A DNA stretch of 64,000 nucleotides from JBEIHI01 sp964655245 (GCA_964655245.1 CAZZLQ010000003.1:7521-71520); one strand, 5' to 3'; positions 8,509-17,432 are shown, counted from the first letter of the stretch. Numbers and translations are program-made. The notes: generated by a model not told the origin, from the sequence alone.

Positions 8509-10488
8509 CTATAGAAAATGATAGGGATCTCGATCAAGCTTTACCTTGGCGTTGAGGGGCTTACTGTCGATGGCATCAAGAACTGAGGTTATAAGGGCTG
8601 TAGTCGGCGTTTTGGTGTCCGAGCGGCTCAAAATCTGGTAGCGATAGTAACCTTTCCAGCGACTTAAGGGGGCTGGAGTGGGACCCCGATTAAACAGCTT
8701 ATAAGCAGTCCCCATGCGGTCTAGAGAGTTTTTAAGCGTTTCCGCAGATTGGCGTACCACGGACTCGGATTTGTGACTGAGGGTCCAGAGCGTGAGCTTT
8801 TTGTACGGTGGAAGCTCTGCGACCCAGCGAACAGCCAGCTCTCCTTGGGCAAACTTCTCAAAGGCATCATCCCCTTCAAGTGAAGCAAAGAGTGGGTGGT
8901 CTTTTTGGAAAGTCTGAATAATGAAGCGAGAGTCCTGACCTCGCCGCCCCACTCGCCCGCGCAACTGCTTAAGCAGCTGAAAGCTTCTCTCCATTCCTCG
9001 AAAGTCTGGAACTCCCCAACCTTGATCAGCCAGGATCACACCCAACAAAGAAAGTTTAGGAATATCGATCCCTTTGGAAATCATTTGCGTGCCGATCAAG
9101 ATATCGATTTTGCCTTGAGCAAACTTATCAATCACTTCGGCCAATTTGTTGGTCTGTGCCGTTTCATCTCGGTCAAGACGCGCTACTCGTGCGTCAGGGA
9201 ATCGAGCCTTGATCTGCATTTCAACTTCTTTGGTCCCGATGCCGCCCTCAAAAAACTCTTTGTGGCCGCAAGATCGACAAGGCTGTGAGAGCTTTTGCTG
9301 AAAGCCGCACCAATGACAAATCGCAACTCCTCGATCCCGATGCACCGTCAACGTGGTACTGCAATGCTGACAGTTGGTTTCCTGTCCACAGCTTGTGCAA
9401 AGACGCTGGGAAGCTGAGCCTCGGCGATTGAGGAACAGCAAGCTTTGCTCCCCCTTGGTGAGATTCTCAATGAGGGCCTCGTGCAAAACGGGAGAGATAA
9501 AAGATTTATCCCGATCCTTAAACTGGGCCTTGAGATCCACGACTTCTTGTTTGATGTCTGGCGTTTTGAAAAAAGGTTTGAGGCGATGAATGGGAAGATT
9601 TTGAGATTTCATTCGCTCATAGGTTTCAAGGCTCGGGGTCGCAGACCCCATGACAATTGGAATGCGAAGCATCTGAGCCTTCCAAATGGCAAGGTCTCTT
9701 GCGTTGTAACAACCGCGCTCGTTTTGTTTGTAGGAATTATCGTGTTCTTCATCGACAACAATGGTCTGAAGATTTTTGTAGGGCAAAAACAATGCCGATC
9801 GCGTTCCCAAAAAGATTCCAGGCTTACCCGAGGCAGCGAGAGCAAAACACTCTTCGCGACGCGACTCTTTGAGCTGGGAGTGAAACACACTGACCTCAGC
9901 ACCGAGTCGCTCTTTCATTCGCTGCTCAAACTGAGGAGTCAGAGCGATCTCAGGAACCAAAAACAAGGCCTGGCCACCGCGCTCATAAATCTTCTTGAAA
10001 ACATGGAGATAGACTTCTGTCTTTCCACTCCCCGTTTCTCCCAGCAACAGATGCTGAGTGAAATCCTGCTTCGAAAGCACATCTTCAACGACTGCGTTTT
10101 GCTGAGGTGAGAGATCCAAAAGATTGAACTTAAAGTTTTTGGGCTCAACTTCTTTGAGCGGTTTTCCATCGGCGACACGCTTTGGAATCGAAAAATTCAA
10201 AAGCTCCCCAAGCGAAACACCGTAGTAGTCACTCGCCTTTTGATAGAACTCAAGATCCTTGGCACCAAACATCGGCGCTTGATCGAGAATCTTGGTGATA
10301 CGCTTAAGACCCTTGGGTTCTGCAAAAGCAGTTCGCCAGACAACTCCCAAAACCTCTCGACGTCCAAACGGAACGCGCACACGAGTTCCCTGAGTGAGAG
10401 GAACGTCCGACTCGTAAGTGAACAAGCGGCGAAGCGGAGAGCGAACGGCGACTTCAACTAGGCTTCGAGACAAAGAGACCTCGATCAC
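8509..10488 (-). CDS. priA: Primosomal replication restart helicase PriA
   Basis: A 659-residue superfamily-2 helicase with the PriA order of parts: an N-terminal 3'-DNA-binding domain, Walker A GETGSGKT (150-157), a DEEH box in VVDEEHDNSYKQ, and a cysteine cluster of four CxxC pairs that binds two zinc ions (CTSCGQ, CQHC, CHWCG, CRSCG). Downstream are helicase motifs V and VI (GTQMISKGIDIP, QLRGRVGRRGQ). PriA reloads the replisome at stalled forks. It starts with GTG in a GTGA overlap with the hutU stop, so it is translationally coupled to a catabolic gene, an unusual partner. Length is slightly below the E. coli protein (732), with all core motifs present. Confidence 0.97.
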   Translation of the reverse strand: MIEVSLSRSLVEVAVRSPLRRLFTYESDVPLTQGTRVRVPFGRREVLGVVWRTAFAEPKGLKRITKILDQAPMFGAKDLEFYQKASDYYGVSLGELLNFSIPKRVADGKPLKEVEPKNFKFNLLDLSPQQNAVVEDVLSKQDFTQHLLLGETGSGKTEVYLHVFKKIYERGGQALFLVPEIALTPQFEQRMKERLGAEVSVFHSQLKESRREECFALAASGKPGIFLGTRSALFLPYKNLQTIVVDEEHDNSYKQNERGCYNARDLAIWKAQMLRIPIVMGSATPSLETYERMKSQNLPIHRLKPFFKTPDIKQEVVDLKAQFKDRDKSFISPVLHEALIENLTKGEQSLLFLNRRGSASQRLCTSCGQETNCQHCSTTLTVHRDRGVAICHWCGFQQKLSQPCRSCGHKEFFEGGIGTKEVEMQIKARFPDARVARLDRDETAQTNKLAEVIDKFAQGKIDILIGTQMISKGIDIPKLSLLGVILADQGWGVPDFRGMERSFQLLKQLRGRVGRRGQDSRFIIQTFQKDHPLFASLEGDDAFEKFAQGELAVRWVAELPPYKKLTLWTLSHKSESVVRQSAETLKNSLDRMGTAYKLFNRGPTPAPLSRWKGYYRYQILSRSDTKTPTTALITSVLDAIDSKPLNAKVKLDRDPYHFL

Positions 10489-12122
10489 ACTTCCCGCATC
10501 GGAATGCGAACTTTGGTTTTGGCCGCGTAATCAATGGCTTCTTGATAGCCTGCATCCACATGGCGAATCACGCCCATGCCCGGATCGGATGTCAGCGTTC
10601 TCTCCAGTCGTGCGTCGGCATCGGCGGAGCCATCGGCCACGATCACAACTCCTGAGTGCTGAGAGTATCCCATGCCTACTCCCCCGCCGTGATGAAAACT
10701 CACCCATGAAGCCCCATTGGCTGTGGCGATCATGGCATTAAGAATCGGCCAATCACTGACAGCGTCACTGCCGTCCTTCATGGCTTCGGTTTCGCGGTTG
10801 GGTGAAGCAACTGAGCCGCAATCCAGATGATCGCGACCAATCACGATCGGAGCTTTGACTTTTTTGGTGCGCACAAGCTCGTTGAACATCAAACCCGCTT
10901 TGGCGCGCTCACCGTATTTGAGCCAGCAGATTCGAGCCGGCAAGCCTTGGAACTGCACGCGTTTGCCTGCTTCTTCGAGCCATCGATGCAATCGATGGTG
11001 ATCGGGGAAAAGCTTGATGAGAGCTTGATCGGTAACTTTGATATCTTCGGGATCTCCGGAAAGCGCTACCCACCGAAACGGACCATTGCCTTCACAAAAC
11101 ATCGGGCGAATAAAGGCAGGCACAAAGCCCGGATACGCAAAGGCGTCTTTGTATCCCGCTTCCAAAGCATGTCCGCGTAAGTTATTGCCGTAATCAAACA
11201 CAATGCTGCCGCGTTTTTGGAACTCCACCATGGCTTGGCAATGTTTGACCATGGTCTGCAAACTCATCTCTTTGTATCGAGTGGGATTCCTGCGAGCCTC
11301 AGCAAGAGACTTCATGTCAACGCCTTCGGGAACGTAGCCGTAGACAGGATCGTGAGCTGACGTTTGATCCGTCACCATGGGTGGCAGAACATTGCGCTTA
11401 AGCAGCTCATGATAAACCGTGGCCGCATTGCCGACGAGACCGACTGAGATGGGCTTTCGGCTTTGGGTGGCTTCGTTGATCCATTTCAGCGCTTCATCCA
11501 AGGAGTGAGTCATTTTGTCGAGATACTTGGTGTCGAGTCGCTTTTGAATTCGAGAGGGATCGACATCCACGCCCAGAAAACTTGCGCCCGCAATGACAGC
11601 GGCCAGAGGCTGAGCTCCACCCATTCCTCCTAAACCACCAGAGAGAATCCATTTGTTGGTCAGGTCGCCATTGAAGTGCTTTCGACCACACTCAGCAAAA
11701 GTTTCGTAAGTGCCCTGCAAAATTCCCTGGGTCCCGATATAGATCCAAGAGCCTGCGGTCATTTGGCCGTACATCATGAGACCTTTGGCTTCGAGCTCAT
11801 CAAAGTGCTGCCACGTGGACCAGCGCGGAACCAAGTTGGAGTTGGCAAGCAAAACGCGAGGAGCATCTTTGTGAGATTTAAAAATCCCAACGGGCTTACC
11901 GGATTGCACAAGCAAGGTTTCATCGGAATCCAAATTCTGAAGCGACTTAATGATGGCCTCAAGAGCTTTGGGATTTCGAGCCGCTTTTCCCCGGCCTCCG
12001 TAAACCACGAGGTCTTCGGGTCTTTCGGCCACCTCGGGATCTAAGTTGTTTTGAAGCATTCTCAAAGCTGCTTCTTGAATCCATCCTTTACAGTGAAGTT
12101 CCGTTCCTCGATATGCGCGCAT
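10485..12122 (-). CDS. hutU: Urocanate hydratase (urocanase)
   Basis: A 545-residue protein, the normal urocanase length. It has the typical opening (YRGTELHCKGWIQEAALRMLQNNLDP), the NAD-binding GGLGGMGGAQPLA region, and the conserved cysteine-containing FCEGNGPFRWVALSG and HHGGGVGMGYSQHSG motifs. The enzyme converts urocanate to imidazolonepropionate, step 2 of histidine breakdown, using tightly bound NAD+. HutH, which makes urocanate, lies 5.5 kb away on the same strand with five unrelated genes between. hutI and hutG are not in the window. The GTG of priA overlaps its stop. Confidence 0.97.
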   Translation of the reverse strand: MRAYRGTELHCKGWIQEAALRMLQNNLDPEVAERPEDLVVYGGRGKAARNPKALEAIIKSLQNLDSDETLLVQSGKPVGIFKSHKDAPRVLLANSNLVPRWSTWQHFDELEAKGLMMYGQMTAGSWIYIGTQGILQGTYETFAECGRKHFNGDLTNKWILSGGLGGMGGAQPLAAVIAGASFLGVDVDPSRIQKRLDTKYLDKMTHSLDEALKWINEATQSRKPISVGLVGNAATVYHELLKRNVLPPMVTDQTSAHDPVYGYVPEGVDMKSLAEARRNPTRYKEMSLQTMVKHCQAMVEFQKRGSIVFDYGNNLRGHALEAGYKDAFAYPGFVPAFIRPMFCEGNGPFRWVALSGDPEDIKVTDQALIKLFPDHHRLHRWLEEAGKRVQFQGLPARICWLKYGERAKAGLMFNELVRTKKVKAPIVIGRDHLDCGSVASPNRETEAMKDGSDAVSDWPILNAMIATANGASWVSFHHGGGVGMGYSQHSGVVIVADGSADADARLERTLTSDPGMGVIRHVDAGYQEAIDYAAKTKVRIPMREV

Positions 12123-12431
12123 AAGTCAGTTTTGGCATAGATCGAGGGGGGCCGTCACCAGACAAAAAAAGACCCCGATGCCTAAGAGGCAGCGGGGTCG
12201 AGGTTGAGGCGGCACTGTTGATATTTGCTTTTTCAGTGTTGAGCCACCACGCCGGCAGCCAACGCTGACAAGAGAGTGCGAGGAGTGAGCCAATTGAGCT
12301 CTTGAGAATAAACGGAGGATAAACGCCTCCGAAGTGAGCACCCATCAAGGTCTTTAAAAAATGCGGACAATCCCGGCAAGAAGCGGCAATCCTCGTCTCA
12401 GGATCTTTCAATTGAGGGCTGCCGAGTTTGA
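12123..12431. other. Intergenic region between the TIGR02147 gene and hutU
   Basis: About 310 bases without a convincing gene. It holds the terminator at 12164-12199 and, between it and hutU, the hutU leader. Two short minus-strand frames run through the region (12088-12411 and 12126-12341), but both read straight through the terminator and resemble no family I know, so I do not call them. An inverted repeat (GGAGG...CCTCC) lies near 12314-12330. Confidence 0.5.
12164..12199 (-). terminator. Rho-independent terminator (minus strand)
   Basis: An interrupted hairpin: GACCCCG pairs with CGGGGTC, one mismatch follows, then TGCCT pairs with AGGCA around a 3-base loop. On the minus strand it is followed by seven U residues (A-run 12164-12170). 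It should end transcription from the TIGR02147 gene upstream and insulate hutU. Confidence 0.85.
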
Positions 12432-13286
12432 CTACTTGGTGAGAGGAAACATCTGAAGATTGATCTGATAAACCCGGTTGTGAGAGGGCTTCACTTGACC
12501 GTACTTCTGAAACACGCGGCGACGAAACTCCGTCACTTCCTGCTTGAGCTGATCGAGCTCATCATCCCCCAAGGTGATCGTCATCCCCGTGATCTCTCGC
12601 AGGGAAACGGCAACAAGGTCCTGGGCCTCTTGGGCCTTCTTCATCATCGCTCGATGAAACTCAGGAATCAGAGCTGAGATATCCGTGACATCATCCGTCT
12701 CCACTGTGGGCTCAGACTGCACAACATGAGAGCCCTCTGATCGAATGAGACCGAGACTGAACAGGGTTTTCAGCGCCTGAGCCACTTCCAGCGCGGTGAC
12801 CTTGCCAGCAAGCCGTGAAGCAATCCATTGAGGATCCATTTTAAAATCCGACAAACCCACCATTTCTCGAATCACAGGATAGTACCAATTCGTAAAATAG
12901 GAATACTGCTGCTCTTTGAGCTTGGTTTTTTTGCGATGTAGACGCTCATCCAAAATCCTATGCTTGAGACCCTCTTTGACCGACCCATCGGAAAGGGTTT
13001 CCAGTAAAACCAAATCTAAAAATGCTTTGGATTCCACCTTGTTCAAAGCAAATCCCTGAGCCAACTTCCGCGCCACCTTCTCGGACAAAGCAATCCGACC
13101 TGAGACGATATTGTGAATGTGACCTGAACTCGACATTCCGATTTCTTTGGAAAACTTGCGGAAGCTAAATCCGGTTTGAGACTGTTGAAGATGATTCAAA
13201 CGAGCACTGACAAAAGATCGAGCATCAACAAAGTCAAAAACGCTTGGTTCGGTGAGATTGAGTGATTCAACAGCCTGAGCTCTCAT
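12432..13286 (-). CDS. TIGR02147-family protein (HTH plus DUF4423)
   Basis: A 284-residue protein of the TIGR02147 type known mainly from Bdellovibrio, Fibrobacter and relatives. The N-terminal part reads ARSFVSARLNHLQQ... FSFRKFSKEIGMSSSGHIHNIVSGR, a helix-turn-helix-like region. The rest (TNWYYPVIREMVG, DPQWIASRL, VAQALKTLFSLGLI) is the DUF4423 winged-helix part. These are presumed transcription regulators with unknown ligands. I chose the ATG at 13286, which has GGGAGG 7 bases upstream and overlaps the preceding stop by 4 bases; a longer frame from 13325 lacks this. It is translationally coupled to the dockerin-like lipoprotein gene and shares its sigma-54 promoter. Confidence 0.88.
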   Translation of the reverse strand: MRAQAVESLNLTEPSVFDFVDARSFVSARLNHLQQSQTGFSFRKFSKEIGMSSSGHIHNIVSGRIALSEKVARKLAQGFALNKVESKAFLDLVLLETLSDGSVKEGLKHRILDERLHRKKTKLKEQQYSYFTNWYYPVIREMVGLSDFKMDPQWIASRLAGKVTALEVAQALKTLFSLGLIRSEGSHVVQSEPTVETDDVTDISALIPEFHRAMMKKAQEAQDLVAVSLREITGMTITLGDDELDQLKQEVTEFRRRVFQKYGQVKPSHNRVYQINLQMFPLTK

Positions 13287-13897
13287 AACGCACCTCCCTG
13301 GCCGCTCAAGTCTACTCCCAAGCAATTGAGCACAATCGCCACATCAAACTGGTCAACGAACTGATCCTGATTGATGTCCCCTCGAGAATCACCAAAAGAG
13401 AAATAGGAATTGATGATTGCAAGATCGGCTCCCGTGATTGATTGATCTTGATCTAAGTCAGCCGCTTCACACTTCTGCTGTCCAACAGGTTGCCGTGGTC
13501 CCACAGACCCTCCATAGGGTCGGCACTCAAACGTATCGAAGGATGGATAGTCCGCGGCATTGAAGCTAACCGCTGCGCCAACCTGCCGACTCAAAAAGAT
13601 CCATTGTTCAATAGTGGTCAAACCATAAAGCTCAATCCCAAGGGGCCAGCTCTCTGGAGGGGTTCCTTCAGCAGGATAGAAATGACATGTGATGAAATCC
13701 CCAGCTCTTGTCATCACCATGCTTCCGGGGGAATTCCCCACAAAGGTCCCACCGTTTCCAAATTTGTCTTCTAAACTCCAGTCAGAGTTGGAGTCCGCAG
13801 ACCCAGCTGGCGAGAATTCCGAAGCACAGCCAGAAACGATCAAGGAAAAAACAATCAGATGAAAAAATGATTTAGAGAAAACATCCCACACGCCCAT
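13283..13897 (-). CDS. Lipoprotein with two dockerin-like calcium-binding repeats
   Basis: A 204-residue protein with a lipoprotein signal (LIVFSLIVSGC). The C-terminal part has two EF-hand-like loops, DLDQDQSITGADLAIINSYF and GDINQDQFVDQFDVAIVLNCL, the layout of a type I dockerin. In cellulosome bacteria dockerins dock onto cohesins; elsewhere they occur in surface proteins and are simply calcium-binding. The middle part (about residues 30-130) matches nothing I know. I chose ATG 13897; an in-frame TTG at 13915 gives six more residues. The sigma-54 promoter just upstream predicts transcription from about 13900, leaving almost no leader. The stop overlaps the TIGR02147 start (ATGA). Confidence 0.72.
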   Translation of the reverse strand: MGVWDVFSKSFFHLIVFSLIVSGCASEFSPAGSADSNSDWSLEDKFGNGGTFVGNSPGSMVMTRAGDFITCHFYPAEGTPPESWPLGIELYGLTTIEQWIFLSRQVGAAVSFNAADYPSFDTFECRPYGGSVGPRQPVGQQKCEAADLDQDQSITGADLAIINSYFSFGDSRGDINQDQFVDQFDVAIVLNCLGVDLSGQGGAL

Positions 13898-13910
13898 ACC
13901 GGGACAAGAG

Positions 13911-13926
13911 AGCAAGGGATGTGCCA
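13911..13926 (-). promoter_or_regulatory. Sigma-54 (-24/-12) promoter
   Basis: On the minus strand the sequence is TGGCACATCCCTTGCT, an exact fit to TGGCAC-N5-TTGCW with GG and GC separated by 10 bases. The predicted start is near 13900, only about 3 bases from the chosen ATG of the dockerin-like lipoprotein gene. The site would drive that gene and the coupled TIGR02147 regulator. Confidence 0.75.
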
Positions 13927-13971
13927 GAGCGATTCGGCTCTAAAGCCTTAAGAACCGCATCGAGAGACCGT

Positions 13972-14008
13972 CAAAACCCTGACTCCGAAAGAGATGTGGA
14001 GTCAGGGT
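13972..14008 (-). terminator. Terminator hairpin after katG
   Basis: CCCTGACTCC (13977-13986) pairs perfectly with GGAGTCAGGG (13998-14007) around an 11-base loop. On the minus strand it is followed by a short UUUU run. It lies just beyond the katG stop, so it probably ends katG transcription. Confidence 0.75.
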
Positions 14009-14036
14009 CTGACGATTCAAGGTCTGTTTAGATTAA

Positions 14037-16316
14037 CTAAAATCGATCATTCGACATGACTTTGTTCCAAGCGGATGCAAAATCACGAGCGAATTTCTGA
14101 CCCGCATCATCGGCAGCGTAGACCTCTGCAATGGTGCGAAGTTCAGAGTGCGATCCAAAGATCAAATCCACAGGTGTTGCCGTCCATTTGACCTTTCCAG
14201 TGGCGCGATCTTTTCCTTCATAGACGCCTTCTTGCGAAGCTGACTTCTCCCACTTCGTTGAAAAATCCATGAGGTTCACAAAGAAGTCATTGGTAAGAAC
14301 TCCCGGCTGATCCGTCATGAGACCATGAGTTGACCCACCAGCATTCGCTCCTAAGGCTCGCATGCCTCCGATGAGCACCGTCATCTCAGGCACCGTCAAG
14401 CTGAGCATACTCGCTCGATCCACCAACATCTCTGTCGGAGAGCCGTAGCCGCCCTCAACAAAGTAGTTTCGGAAGCCATCGGCTTTGGGCTCAAGCACCT
14501 CAAACGAAGCAACGTCCGTTTGCTCTTGAGAGGCATCGGTTCGGCCCGGAGTGAAGGGCACTTTGATATTGTAGCCGGCATCCTTGGCAGCCTTCTCAAC
14601 AGCAGCGCAGCCGCCGAGCACAATCACATCAGCCAATGAAACCTTCTTTCCGCCGGTAGCTGAAGCGTTGAACGCTGATTGAATCTCGGACAGCTTGTTT
14701 AAGACTGAAGCAAGCTCTTGAGGGTCATTGACCTGCCAATCCTTTTGCGGAGCAAGACGAACTCGAGCACCATTGGCTCCCCCACGCTTGTCAGTTGATC
14801 GGAAGCTCGCAGCAGAAGCCCATGCCGTTCGAACCAACTGCGGGATACTGAGGCCTGAATTCAAGATCTGGCCCTTGAGATTTTCAATATCCGCCGAGTC
14901 GATCAGCTTATGATCAACAGCCGGAACAGGATCCTGCCAGGTCAGAATTTCTTTAGGCACTTCGGATCCCACATACCGAGCACGAGGTCCTAAATCTCGA
15001 TGCGTCAGTTTGAACCAGGCTTTGGCAAACGCCAGCTCAAAGTCCTTGGGATTTTCTAAGAAGCGCTTGGAGATTTTTTCGTAAGCAGGATCAAACCGAA
15101 GAGCCAAGTCGGTGGTGAACATCACCGGAGCATGACGTTTATTAGGATCATGCGCATCGGGCACCATGTTTGCTGCACTCTTGTCATCGGGAATCCACTG
15201 AGTGGCTCCTGCTGGGCTCTTAGTCTTCACCCAGTTAAAGGCAAACAAATTGGCGAGGTAGAGATTAGACCATCGAGTGGGAGCTGCCGTCCATGCACCT
15301 TCAAGACCTGAGGTAATGGTGTCTGCACCTTTTCCGGTTCCGCAGGTGTTGGTCCAACCAAATCCCTGCTCTTCGATTTTGGCCGCAGCAGGTTCAGGAC
15401 CCACGCAGTTGTCGGGCTTTCGCGCACCATGAGCTTTTCCGAAGGTATGTCCACCAGCAATGAGTGCGACAGTTTCTTCATCGTTCATGGCCATTCGTCC
15501 AAAGGTTTCGCGAATATCTTTGGCTGCAGCAAGTGGATCAGGATTTCCGTTGGGTCCTTCTGGGTTCACATAGATGAGGCCCATCTGAACAGCTCCAAGG
15601 GGCTTTGCCAGCTTGCGACCTTCGCTGTAGCGCTGATCGGCAAGCATTTTGGTTTCAGGTCCCCAGTATACGAGATCTGGCTCCCAATCATCCGCACGAC
15701 CTCCGGCAAAACCAAAAGTGGTGAATCCCATATTTTCGAGTGCAACGTTTCCGGTCAAAACCATCAAGTCGCCCCACGAAATTTTTCGACCGTATTTTTT
15801 CTTCACGGGCCAAAGCAACCTTCGAGCCTTGTCGAGGTTCGCGTTATCAGGCCAGCTGTTGAGAGGTTCAAAGCGAAGCTGTCCACCGTCCGAACCTCCG
15901 CGACCATCCCCCGTTCGATAGGTACCGGCACTATGCCAGGCCATTCGAATGAAAAATGGTCCGTAGTTTCCATAATCAGCGGGCCACCAGGCTTGAGATT
16001 TGGTGAGCGCGGCTTCGATATCTTTTTTGACGGCCTTCAAATCAAGACTCGCAAACTCTTTGGCATAGTTGAAGTTTTCCCCCATGGGATTGGAGGTTGG
16101 TGACTGAGCGCGAAGCGGTTGAAGGTTCAAGCTCTCCGGCCACCAAAACTGATTGGAGCGTGGCTGCCCAGTGACCGCTGCAGCCATAGACGATGCCGGC
16201 GCAGCAGCTTGTGAGGCTTGCTTGGCCGCACCACAGCCCGCAAGAGCCGCCACGAGAATCACGGATGCGACTGATGTTGAAACAGACGCATGGATTCTGC
16301 GGAAGTTTAGTTTCAT
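14037..16316 (-). CDS. katG: Catalase-peroxidase, predicted lipoprotein
   Basis: A 759-residue bifunctional catalase-peroxidase. The active-site set is complete: R124, W127 and H128 in RMAWHSAGTYR, the covalent-adduct partners W127, Y249 and M275 (same spacing as W107-Y229-M255 in the M. tuberculosis enzyme), and the proximal haem ligand H290 in GGHTFGKAHG. The C-terminal half is the usual degenerate repeat. The N-terminus is odd: MKLNFRRI...AALAGC forms a lipoprotein signal with Cys28 in the lipobox LAGC, followed by an Ala/Ser-rich linker. Most KatG are cytoplasmic; some periplasmic forms are known. This one should be lipid-anchored outside the inner membrane, probably in the outer membrane because the residue after Cys is Gly. 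AAAGGAG precedes the ATG. Confidence 0.96.
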   Translation of the reverse strand: MKLNFRRIHASVSTSVASVILVAALAGCGAAKQASQAAAPASSMAAAVTGQPRSNQFWWPESLNLQPLRAQSPTSNPMGENFNYAKEFASLDLKAVKKDIEAALTKSQAWWPADYGNYGPFFIRMAWHSAGTYRTGDGRGGSDGGQLRFEPLNSWPDNANLDKARRLLWPVKKKYGRKISWGDLMVLTGNVALENMGFTTFGFAGGRADDWEPDLVYWGPETKMLADQRYSEGRKLAKPLGAVQMGLIYVNPEGPNGNPDPLAAAKDIRETFGRMAMNDEETVALIAGGHTFGKAHGARKPDNCVGPEPAAAKIEEQGFGWTNTCGTGKGADTITSGLEGAWTAAPTRWSNLYLANLFAFNWVKTKSPAGATQWIPDDKSAANMVPDAHDPNKRHAPVMFTTDLALRFDPAYEKISKRFLENPKDFELAFAKAWFKLTHRDLGPRARYVGSEVPKEILTWQDPVPAVDHKLIDSADIENLKGQILNSGLSIPQLVRTAWASAASFRSTDKRGGANGARVRLAPQKDWQVNDPQELASVLNKLSEIQSAFNASATGGKKVSLADVIVLGGCAAVEKAAKDAGYNIKVPFTPGRTDASQEQTDVASFEVLEPKADGFRNYFVEGGYGSPTEMLVDRASMLSLTVPEMTVLIGGMRALGANAGGSTHGLMTDQPGVLTNDFFVNLMDFSTKWEKSASQEGVYEGKDRATGKVKWTATPVDLIFGSHSELRTIAEVYAADDAGQKFARDFASAWNKVMSNDRF

Positions 16317-16369
16317 AAAGTACTCCTTTCTCGAGTAAAAATTCCCGAGTAGGTTCCCAAACTTTTTTT

Positions 16370-16392
16370 AGAAAAGCAGCAAAAAGTTGCTG
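16370..16392 (-). terminator. Weak terminator-like hairpin after the HEAT-repeat gene
   Basis: CAGCAA pairs with TTGCTG around a 4-base loop (16377-16392). On the minus strand it is followed by CUUUUCU. It lies between the HEAT-repeat gene and katG. The stem is short, so read-through into katG is possible. Confidence 0.45.
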
Positions 16393-16421
16393 TGCTTAGT
16401 ACCTTTGTGCGAGCGGCAATC

Positions 16422-17363
16422 TCAACGATCTTTGACGATCAACCGGAGCGGCTCAAGGCCCACGTTCGTAAACTCATCCTTGCAAAGAAATCCAGAGAGG
16501 TTTTTCACGCTGATCGCCACTTGCAAGCTTGAGATTGCCTCCCTCCCCCTGGCAAGAGCTCCCGTGACGCTGATATGGCGCTCAGTATCATCAGGATTTT
16601 CGGCAAAGAAGTCTGTCTCGTTTGAAAGTTGTCCGACAGCTTGCACCCCTTGAAATCGAGCGCCAACAGTCCCAGGAGTATTATTGGCTTCAGACACGAA
16701 CTCCAGGATCTCTAACTCAATTGAGTCGCCAACGACACGGGTTCTTAGCGTGACTCGATACGGACTATGATCCGAACCGTCACAGCTGCTGAGCAGTTTC
16801 ACTTGGCCCGAAAAAGTCGATGTGACCCCCGCCGACTGTGAGGAGTTTATCTTCTCAACGAGGTTTTGAGCATTTCTTCGCACCTTCGCGTCCGCATCAG
16901 TTTGAGCAATTTCCTCGAGAGTGGCGAGTGCAGGAGAGGCAACCTCACTCATGCTCGAAAGAGTCTTGATCGCTTGGCGGCGAAGAATCGGGTCAGATGA
17001 CTTCAGAGCTTTGGTGAGAGCAAGAACAGCCGAGGGCTCTCGAGTTCCAAGTTTGCGGAGCGCAATGGCCGCCTCCGTGCGACTTTGAGTTGATGCACTG
17101 AGCTCAAGGCTGTCGATCAATTGGGGAACGACCTTAGAAGCATTCCTTCGTAGTTCTTTGCAGGCTTTTTTGCTAACGGGGGAAGTGGAACCAACACAGT
17201 CCGAGACAAGCTTCTGGGGCTCCTTGTCCAGGATCTGCTCCCCACGCACCTGACTCAATCGAGCTTCCTCAATGATAGCTAACGGCTCTTCCGTCTCCGG
17301 GCCGCGGCACTCGCCCGATTTAGGTTGAATGGAAACTAAAAAAGATAAAGCGATAAGAATCAC
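16422..17363 (-). CDS. Exported HEAT-repeat protein
   Basis: A 313-residue protein with a short N-terminal hydrophobic segment (MILIALSFLVSIQPKSGEC) that should direct export. Residues of about 70-170 hold three or four HEAT-like helical repeats (RTEAAIALRKLGTREPSAVLA, DPILRRQAIKTLSSM, DAKVRRNAQNLVEKI). The last 140 residues are a beta-rich region of unknown type with a Cys pair. HEAT repeats serve as protein-binding scaffolds; I cannot name the partner. The GTG start is supported by AAGGAGA 6 bases upstream. Transcription probably starts at about 17406 from the sigma-54 promoter. Confidence 0.72.
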   Translation of the reverse strand: MILIALSFLVSIQPKSGECRGPETEEPLAIIEEARLSQVRGEQILDKEPQKLVSDCVGSTSPVSKKACKELRRNASKVVPQLIDSLELSASTQSRTEAAIALRKLGTREPSAVLALTKALKSSDPILRRQAIKTLSSMSEVASPALATLEEIAQTDADAKVRRNAQNLVEKINSSQSAGVTSTFSGQVKLLSSCDGSDHSPYRVTLRTRVVGDSIELEILEFVSEANNTPGTVGARFQGVQAVGQLSNETDFFAENPDDTERHISVTGALARGREAISSLQVAISVKNLSGFLCKDEFTNVGLEPLRLIVKDR

Positions 17364-17416
17364 GGGTTCTCCTTTTTGAAACAGTAGCCGAGTAAGCGCA
17401 CATGTGCCGAGGAGGT

Positions 17417-17432
17417 TGCAAGTGGTATGCCA
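17417..17432 (-). promoter_or_regulatory. Sigma-54 (-24/-12) promoter
   Basis: Minus-strand TGGCATACCACTTGCA, with GG and GC 10 bases apart. It closely resembles the site at 52720-52735. The predicted start near 17406 leaves a 43-base leader that contains the ribosome-binding site of the HEAT-repeat gene. The rest of the gap to hutH (17433-17625) shows no clear gene or terminator. Confidence 0.75.

Noticed and set aside
12088..12411. Minus-strand frames upstream of hutU (107 aa and 71 aa)
   Set aside because: Both read through a good intrinsic terminator and overlap hutU or its leader; the translations resemble no protein family.
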